Below are positions 32,384-38,267 of a DNA stretch of 38,267 bases, in pieces. The notes beneath the pieces were generated by a model. That model did not search any database. It was given only the letters and a program-made list of their open reading frames with translations, and was not told the DNA's origin. The position numbers were made by a program, and so were the translations under genes. The number at the start of each line of letters is the position of its first letter. Positions within the stretch are counted from its first letter, which is position 1. This DNA comes from REEB85 sp018971455 (GTDB taxonomy: Bacteria; Pseudomonadota; Alphaproteobacteria; Acetobacterales; Acetobacteraceae), in NCBI GenBank assembly GCA_028871195.1, contig JAGWNT010000034.1, positions 1-38,267 on the forward strand, given 5' to 3'.

Positions 32384-33706
32384 ATGAACGAGATCGGCCG
32401 TCCCAACAATCTTGACGCGTTCTGGATGCCCTACAGCGCCAACCGCGCCTTCAAGGCCAGCCCGCGCATGCTCGCGCGCGCCGAGGGCATGCTCTACTAC
32501 ACGCCGGACGGGCGCGAGGTGATCGACGGCACCTCCGGCCTGTGGTGCTGCAACGCGGGGCACGGGCGGCGCGAGATCACCGAGGCGATCCAGCGGCAGG
32601 CGGCGGTGATGGATTTCGCGCCGACCTTCCAGATGGGCCACCCGATCGCCTTCGAGGCGGCGGCGCGGCTGGCGGAAATCACGCCGGCGGGGCTCGACCG
32701 CGTGTTCTTCACCAATTCGGGCAGCGAGAGCGCCGATACCGCGCTGAAGATCGCGCTGGCCTACCAGCGCGCGCGCGGCCAGGCGCAGCGGGTGCGGCTG
32801 ATCGGGCGCGAGCGCGGCTATCACGGTGTCGGCTTCGGCGGCATGTCGGTGGGCGGCATCGGGGGCAACCGCAAGCAGTTCGGCACGCTGCTGCCGCATG
32901 TGGACCATCTGCCGCACACCCACGCGCCGGAGCACAACGCCTTCAGCCGCGGGCAACCCGCGTGGGGGGCGCATCTGGCCGACGCGCTGGAGGGGCTGGT
33001 GGCCCTGCACGGCGACACCATCGCCGCCGTGATGGTGGAGCCGGTGGCGGGTTCGACCGGCGTGCTGGTGCCGCCGGTGGGCTACCTCAAGCGGTTGCGC
33101 GAGCTGTGCGACAAGCACGGCATCCTGCTGATCTATGACGAGGTGATCACCGGGTTCGGGCGCCTTGGCACCAATTTCGGCGCCGAACGGCTGGGGGTGG
33201 TGCCGGACATCATGACCATGGCCAAGGGGCTGACCAACGCCGCCGTGCCGATGGGGGCGGTGGCTGTGCATGAGAGCATCTATCACGCCGTCGTCGATGG
33301 CGCGCCGGCGGGGATCGAGCTGTTCCACGGCTACACCTATTCCGGCCACCCGCTGGCGGCGGCGGCGGCGATTGCGTCGATCGAACTGCACCGCAGCGAG
33401 GATCTGCCGGGCCGGGCGGCGGCGATGGAAGCCTATTTCACCGACGCCGCGCACAGCATGAAGGGGCTCGCGAACGTCATCGACGTGCGCAATATCGGCC
33501 TGGTGGCGGGCATCGAATTGCAGCCCCGCGCGGGCAAGCCGACCGAGCGGGCCGTGGGCGTGTTCCAGCGCTGCTTCGATGCCGGCGTGCTGATCCGCAC
33601 CACCGGCGACATCATCGCCCTCTCCCCGCCGCTGATCGCCGAACGGCGGCATGTGGACCGGATATTCGAGACGCTGGGTGCCGCGATCCGGGCGGAGGCG
33701 GCGTAG
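32384..33706 (+). CDS. Class III aminotransferase, omega-amino acid:pyruvate type, 440 aa
   Basis: PLP-dependent fold type I enzyme. The PLP lysine is Lys281 in 'MTMAKGLTNAAVPMGAV', and Asp252 in 'IYDEVITGFGR' contacts the pyridine nitrogen. Other hallmarks are 'DGTSGLWCCNAGHGR', 'FFTNSGSESADTALKIA', 'RERGYHGVGFGGMSVGGI' and 'HGYTYSGHPLAAAAA'. The 'LWCCNAGHGR' and 'GGMSVGGI' segments match beta-alanine/omega-amino acid:pyruvate transaminases. ATG 32384 follows AGGAG, with a long C-run between. It is divergent from the GST gene. Two hairpins follow its stop. Confidence 0.93.
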   Translation: MNEIGRPNNLDAFWMPYSANRAFKASPRMLARAEGMLYYTPDGREVIDGTSGLWCCNAGHGRREITEAIQRQAAVMDFAPTFQMGHPIAFEAAARLAEITPAGLDRVFFTNSGSESADTALKIALAYQRARGQAQRVRLIGRERGYHGVGFGGMSVGGIGGNRKQFGTLLPHVDHLPHTHAPEHNAFSRGQPAWGAHLADALEGLVALHGDTIAAVMVEPVAGSTGVLVPPVGYLKRLRELCDKHGILLIYDEVITGFGRLGTNFGAERLGVVPDIMTMAKGLTNAAVPMGAVAVHESIYHAVVDGAPAGIELFHGYTYSGHPLAAAAAIASIELHRSEDLPGRAAAMEAYFTDAAHSMKGLANVIDVRNIGLVAGIELQPRAGKPTERAVGVFQRCFDAGVLIRTTGDIIALSPPLIAERRHVDRIFETLGAAIRAEAA

Positions 33707-33765
33707 GGGTTACGCCGGTCCGCGCACCGCAAGCCGGAACGCGCGTGGGCGGCGGGCCCACGCGC
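33699..33765. terminator. Two hairpins between convergent transaminase and prmC
   Basis: First hairpin: CGGCGTA (33699-33705) with TACGCCG (33711-33717), spanning the transaminase stop. Second: GCGCGTGGGC (33741-33750) with GCCCACGCGC (33756-33765), five-base loop, extended by partial CCGG pairing. Likely a bidirectional transcription end, although no U-run is present. Confidence 0.5.
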
Positions 33766-33772
33766 CGGATCC

Positions 33773-34557
33773 TCACCGGCGCAGCACCATCGCCCGCGCG
33801 ATCCCGCCGATATCGGTGCGCAGCGTCGGGGGGGCGAAGCCGGCGGTGATGGCCAGGGTCGCGACATCTTGGGCCTGGCCCGCGCCGAGTTCGAGGATGG
33901 CGGCGCCGCCCGGGGCCAGCAGGGCCGGCAGGCCGGGCAGGATGCGGCGGTAGGCATCGAGCCCGTCGGCGCCGCCGTCGAGGGCGGAGGCGGGTTCGTG
34001 GGCGCCGACTTCGGGCATGAGGCGGGACAGATCGGCGCGGGCGATGTAGGGCGGGTTGGCGAGGATGAGGTCGAACCGCCCGGCGAGCGGGGCGGCCCAG
34101 TCGGCGACGAGGAAGGCCGCGCGGCCGGCGAGATTGTTGCGCACCGCGTTGCGCGCGGCGAGCGCCGCGGCTTCGGGAACGGCGTCGATGCCGAGGCCCC
34201 AGGCTGCGGGAAACTCGCTCAGGGCGGCGAGCAGCAGGCACCCCGTGCCGGTGCCGAGGTCGAGGATGCGGCGGAGGCGGGCGCGATCGGGGAAGGCGGC
34301 CAGCGCCGCCTCGATCAGCGTTTCGGAATCGGCGCGCGGAATCAGCGTCGCCGGCGAGACCTCGAGATCGAGCGTCCAGAAACCCTGATGGCCGATGATG
34401 TGGGCCATCGGCTCATGGGCGAGGCGGCGGGCGAGCAGGGCGGCGAGATCGGCCTCGCCGGTTGCGTGCTCGGCGAGCCAGCGCGCTTCCAGGCCGGGAT
34501 TCTCGAACCCCGCCGCGCGCAGCGCCGCCCGCGCGCAGTGCAGCGCGGCGGGCGGGA

Positions 34558-34561
<4 letters not shown>
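33773..34561 (-). CDS. prmC: Peptide chain release factor N5-glutamine methyltransferase PrmC, 262 aa
   Basis: SAM-dependent methyltransferase of the GGQ glutamine in release factors. SAM motif 'DLGTGTGCLL' (residues 101-110), the glutamine-binding 'NPPY' (169-172), and the N-terminal helical domain ending in 'GHQGFWTLDLEV' and 'LIPRADSETLIE' are all diagnostic. Its ATG overlaps the prfA stop as ATGA, so it is coupled to its own substrate's gene. It is the last gene of the rodZ-ispG-hisS-prfA-prmC series. Confidence 0.95.
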
Positions 34562-35609
<1,048 letters not shown>

Positions 35610-35613
<4 letters not shown>

Positions 35614-35627
35614 GCCGGCCGGCTCAT
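35610..35627 (-). promoter_or_regulatory. Five-codon upstream minicistron overlapping the prfA start
   Basis: ATG-AGC-CGG-CCG-GCA-TGA on the minus strand; the TGA overlaps the prfA ATG (ATGA). The two ATGs lie in a 14-bp direct repeat of ATGAGCC (minus strand). No separate ribosome site is obvious, so use by ribosomes is uncertain. Confidence 0.4.
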
Positions 35628-35637
35628 CTCGGGCGGG

Positions 35638-36873
35638 TCATTTCAGCCGCCGGACGAGCTCCGCGACCGGCACCGCCGCCTGCTCGCCGCTGACCAGATC
35701 CTTGAGCTGGACGAGGCCGCCGGCGATCTCGCTCTCGCCGAGGATGATGGCCGCCCGCGCGCCGGTTCTGTTGGCACGTTCCATGCGGCGCTTGAGGTTG
35801 CCGCGATAGGCCATCTCGGCGCGGATGCCGGCGGCGCGCAGGGATTGCGCGATGTCGAGCGCGGCGGCTTCGGCGGCGTCGCCCACCGGGATGATGGCGA
35901 CCGAGGCCGGCGCCGGCGGCGCCGCCGCCATCAGCATCGACAGCCGCTCGATGCCGGCCGCCCAGCCGATGCAGGGCGTGTGCGGGCCGCCCATCTCCTC
36001 GACCAGCCCCTCGTAGCGCCCGCCGCCCATCACCGTGCCCTGCGCGCCAAGGCGGGTGGTGACGAATTCGAAGGCGGTGTGGCTGTAATAGTCGAGGCCG
36101 CGCACGATGCGCGGGTTGCGCCGGAACGGCACGCCGAAGCGGGCCAGGTGCTCCTGCAGCTTCTCGAAGAAGGCGTAGGCGGGCTCCGTCAGGCAGCCAT
36201 CGATGGTCGGCGCGTGCGCGACGATGCGCCGGTCCCCCTCGTCCTTGGAATCGACCACGCGCAGCGGGTTGCGCTCCAGCCGGGCGATGCTGTCCTCGGA
36301 CAGCTCGTCCTTGTGGCCGAGGAAATAGCTGACCAGGGCGGCCCGGTAGGCGTCCCGGCTGGTCTTGTCGCCCAGCGTGTTGAGTTCCAGCACGGTGTCC
36401 TGCGCGACGCCGAGCTCCTGGAGGATGTGCCAACCGCAGGCGATGACCTCGGCATCGGCGAGCGGGGAGTCGCTGCCCAGCACCTCGATGTCGATCTGGT
36501 GGAACTGCCGGTAGCGGCCCTTTTGCGGCCGCTCGTAGCGGAACATCGGGCCGGCGTAGAAGATCTTCTGCGGCAGCGACTGGGTGAGGCCGTTGCTGAC
36601 CAGGGCGCGGCAGACGCCGGCGGTGGCCTCCGGGCGCAGGGTGAGCGAGTCGCCGCCGCGATCGGTGAAGGTGTACATCTCCTTCGTCACCACGTCCGAG
36701 GTGTCGCCGAGGCCGCGGGCGAAGACGCCGGTCTCCTCGAAGATCGGCGTGCTCCATTCGTCGTAGCCGTAGAGGGCGGCGACGCGGCGGGCGGTCTCGA
36801 TGACGTGGAAGTGGCGGCGCGCCTCCTCGCCGATGAGGTCGCGCGTGCCGCGCACCGGCTGCGGGGTGCTCAT
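35638..36873 (-). CDS. hisS: Histidyl-tRNA synthetase, 411 aa
   Basis: Class II aminoacyl-tRNA synthetase. Visible: N-terminal 'PVRGTRDL', motif 2 'GPMFRYERPQKGRYRQFHQ' (residues ~108-126), the histidine-A motif 'RGLDYYSHTAFEF', motif 3 'GWAAGIERLSML' and the C-terminal anticodon domain ('LKRRMERANRTGARAAIILG'). Length is normal for bacteria. It follows ispG by 24 bases. Its start codon lies in a 14-bp direct duplication with an extra ATG upstream at 36887. Confidence 0.97.
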   Translation of the reverse strand: MSTPQPVRGTRDLIGEEARRHFHVIETARRVAALYGYDEWSTPIFEETGVFARGLGDTSDVVTKEMYTFTDRGGDSLTLRPEATAGVCRALVSNGLTQSLPQKIFYAGPMFRYERPQKGRYRQFHQIDIEVLGSDSPLADAEVIACGWHILQELGVAQDTVLELNTLGDKTSRDAYRAALVSYFLGHKDELSEDSIARLERNPLRVVDSKDEGDRRIVAHAPTIDGCLTEPAYAFFEKLQEHLARFGVPFRRNPRIVRGLDYYSHTAFEFVTTRLGAQGTVMGGGRYEGLVEEMGGPHTPCIGWAAGIERLSMLMAAAPPAPASVAIIPVGDAAEAAALDIAQSLRAAGIRAEMAYRGNLKRRMERANRTGARAAIILGESEIAGGLVQLKDLVSGEQAAVPVAELVRRLK

Positions 36874-36887
36874 GTCGGGCTCTTCAT
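36870..36887 (-). promoter_or_regulatory. Five-codon upstream minicistron overlapping the hisS start
   Basis: ATG-AAG-AGC-CCG-ACA-TGA on the minus strand, with TGA overlapping the hisS ATG. It arises from a 14-bp direct repeat with core CCCGACATG (copies end at 36871 and 36885). The architecture is the same as before prfA. Confidence 0.4.
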
Positions 36888-36897
36888 GTCGGGGGGA

Positions 36898-38025
36898 TTA
36901 TTCGGCGGCCAGCTTCGCCGCGGCGCGCTCGGCCTCGATGGCCGCGGCCTTGGCCTCGACCAGCTCGACGATGTGATCGATCATGCCGTTGGCGTCGATG
37001 GTGTGGTCGGTCTTGCCGGCGGCATAGACCATGTGGCGGCCGGCGCCACCGCCGGTGATGCCGATATCGGTCATCAGCGCCTCGCCGGGCCCGTTCACCA
37101 CGCAGCCGAGAATGGACAGGCTGAGCGGCGTCTCGATATGGGCCAGCCGCTCCTCGATGGCGGCGACGGTCTTGATGACGTCGAAGCCCTGGCGTGAACA
37201 GGAGGGGCAGGAGATCACCTTCACCCCGCGATTGCGCAGGCCGAGCGCCTTGAGCAGGTCCCAGCCGACATGGACCTCCTCCTCCGGTGCGGCGGAGAGC
37301 GAGACGCGTACGGTGTCGCCGATGCCGGCCCAGAGCAGGTTGCCCAGCCCGATCGCGCTTTTCACAGTGCCGGTGCGCAGGCCGCCGGCCTCGGTGATGC
37401 CGATATGCAGCGGATGGTCGCAGACATCGGCGAGCTGCTGGTAGGCCGCCACCGCCATGAACACGTCGGACGCCTTCACGCTGATCTTGAATTCGTGGAA
37501 ATCATGGTCCTGCAGGATCTTCGCGTGCTCGAGCGCGCTCTCGACCAGCGCCTCGGGGTTGGGCTCGCCGTATTTCTCGAGCAGATGCTTGTCCAGCGAG
37601 CCGGCATTGACGCCGATGCGCATCGAGCAGCCGTGGTCGCGCGCGGCCTTGACCACCTCGCGCACCCGCTCCGCGCTGCCGATGTTGCCGGGGTTGATGC
37701 GCAGGCAGGCGGCCCCGCTCTCGGCCGCCTCGATGGCGCGCTTGTAGTGGAAATGGATGTCGGCGACGACCGGCACGTGCACCTGGCGGGTGATCTCGCG
37801 CAGGGCGAGCGCGCTTTCCTGATCCGGGCAGGAGACGCGCACGATGTCCACCCCGGCCCGTTCGGCGCGCAGGATCTGCGCCACCGTCGCCGCGACATCG
37901 GGGGTCGGCGTGTTGGTCATCGTCTGCACGGTGATCGGCGCATCGCCGCCCACCTTCACCGCACCCACGCTGATCTGGCGGGATTTGCGGCGCTCGATGT
38001 GCTGATAGGGGCGGTAGCTGCTCAT
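36898..38025 (-). CDS. ispG: (E)-4-hydroxy-3-methylbut-2-enyl-diphosphate synthase (GcpE), 375 aa
   Basis: Sixth (penultimate) pathway enzyme of the MEP isoprenoid route, a [4Fe-4S] protein. The cluster cysteines are Cys273 and Cys276 ('ISCPSCSRQGFD') and Cys308 ('LGCVVNGPGEA'). The TIM-barrel part starts with 'VKVGGDAPITVQTMTNT' and has 'VVADIHFHYKRAI'. Size matches the bacterial short form without an insert domain. ATG 38025 has GGAG eight bases upstream; another ATG seven bases earlier (38032) is out of frame. It lies 79 bases after the rodZ-like stop and 24 bases before hisS. Confidence 0.97.
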   Translation of the reverse strand: MSSYRPYQHIERRKSRQISVGAVKVGGDAPITVQTMTNTPTPDVAATVAQILRAERAGVDIVRVSCPDQESALALREITRQVHVPVVADIHFHYKRAIEAAESGAACLRINPGNIGSAERVREVVKAARDHGCSMRIGVNAGSLDKHLLEKYGEPNPEALVESALEHAKILQDHDFHEFKISVKASDVFMAVAAYQQLADVCDHPLHIGITEAGGLRTGTVKSAIGLGNLLWAGIGDTVRVSLSAAPEEEVHVGWDLLKALGLRNRGVKVISCPSCSRQGFDVIKTVAAIEERLAHIETPLSLSILGCVVNGPGEALMTDIGITGGGAGRHMVYAAGKTDHTIDANGMIDHIVELVEAKAAAIEAERAAAKLAAE

Positions 38026-38104
38026 GGGTCATGCTCCGGGAAGGCCGGGAAGGCGGGCGGCGCGCACCATGCCGGCTCGGGTGATGGCGCGCAAATAGCC
38101 TGGG

Positions 38105-38267
38105 TCAGGGTTGCCGTGCCACCGCAGATGGGGGTGCGGCGGCGAGCTTGCCAGCGCGGATCGCCGCGGCGTCCAGGGGCAGGTCGCGGCGCACCGCCCC
38201 GTCGGCGCCGAGCGGCGGGGTGGCGACGCCGTCCACCTCGAGCACGGTGCCGCCGGCATTGCCGGTC
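38105..38267 (-). CDS. RodZ-like protein, C-terminal 53 residues (5' end outside window)
   Basis: Only the end of the gene is in the window: minus-strand frame reading 'TGNAGGTVLEVDG', 'LGADGAVRRDLPLD' and ending '...VARQP' with TGA at 38107-38105. This matches the C-terminal DUF4115 periplasmic domain of RodZ-like helix-turn-helix membrane proteins, which organise MreB-dependent cell shape. A rodZ-like gene just before ispG is the usual order in many proteobacteria. The assignment rests on about 50 residues plus context. Confidence 0.65.
   Translation of the reverse strand, partial: TGNAGGTVLEVDGVATPPLGADGAVRRDLPLDAAAIRAGKLAAAPPSAVARQP

Noticed and set aside
38025..38032. Second ATG seven bases upstream of ispG, half the 14-bp spacing
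   Set aside because: It opens a long out-of-frame reading frame rather than a minicistron, and the surrounding bases are not duplicated convincingly.
38029..38259. 76-codon minus-strand frame upstream of ispG
   Set aside because: It is out of frame with the rodZ-like C-terminus, which gives a family match in the same DNA.

Overview
The window is a 38.3 kb piece of a GC-rich bacterial chromosome with tightly packed genes, short intergenic gaps and many GTG/TTG starts or start-stop overlaps. The order rodZ-like / ispG / hisS / prfA / prmC at the right end, the yfgM-like / bamB / der block in the middle, and a beta-rich surface protein beginning 'MVTTYTW' at the left end point to an alphaproteobacterium. 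Acetobacteraceae (Rhodospirillales) is the most likely family; this is inferred from gene order and protein style, not from a marker tree. No tRNA, rRNA, IS element, prophage or CRISPR array was seen.

Layout. 1-2843 (-): N-terminal 947 residues of a very large beta-strand-repeat protein that runs off the left edge. 2920-6665: aldo/keto reductase (-), periplasmic DsrE-family protein (+), LysR regulator and luciferase-like flavin oxidoreductase (+). 6662-10417 (-): three-gene surface-glycan-like operon (ELM1-family protein, unrecognised 629-aa protein, NAD-dependent epimerase). 10723-12680 (+): DEAD-box RNA helicase with a long leader, then a small protein with a C39-like cysteine peptidase signature. 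12721-18532, mostly (-): secreted degenerate-protease/SH3 protein, MFS transporter with its TetR regulator, MAPEG protein (+), Fsr-type MFS exporter and a small lipoprotein. 18701-22078 (+): yfgM-like, bamB, der. 21987-27971 (-): beta-hydroxyacid dehydrogenase, Gfo/Idh/MocA oxidoreductase, LysR, aldo/keto reductase, WD40 protein and CobW-family GTPase. 28005-31581: GT4 glycosyltransferase (-), OpgH-like glucosyltransferase (+), VOC protein (-). 31623-33706: GST (-) and omega-amino-acid transaminase (+). 33773-38267 (-): prmC, prfA, hisS, ispG and the 3' end of a rodZ-like gene.

How the genes fit together. The right-end operon joins isoprenoid synthesis (ispG), translation (hisS, prfA, prmC) and cell shape (rodZ-like). 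YfgM-like, BamB and Der link membrane-protein handling, outer-membrane assembly and ribosome biogenesis. In E. coli rodZ-ispG-hisS-yfgM-bamB-der is one contiguous run; here it is split into two blocks on opposite strands about 13.5 kb apart. CobW plus WD40 looks like a metal-homeostasis pair. OpgH, GT4 and the ELM1 operon suggest envelope glycan work.

The most unusual signal is not a protein. Short direct duplications with a 14-bp period (16 bp in one case) sit exactly on gene boundaries: on the stop of the MFS gene (14341-14396), across the GST/VOC junction (31577-31630), on the stop of the lipoprotein gene (18221-18260), and on the start codons of hisS and prfA. The last two each create a five-codon upstream minicistron whose TGA overlaps the true ATG. 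Other leads are the C39-like stand-alone peptidase, a pseudo-protease with an SH3 domain, and a 92-bp convergent overlap between der and a dehydrogenase.
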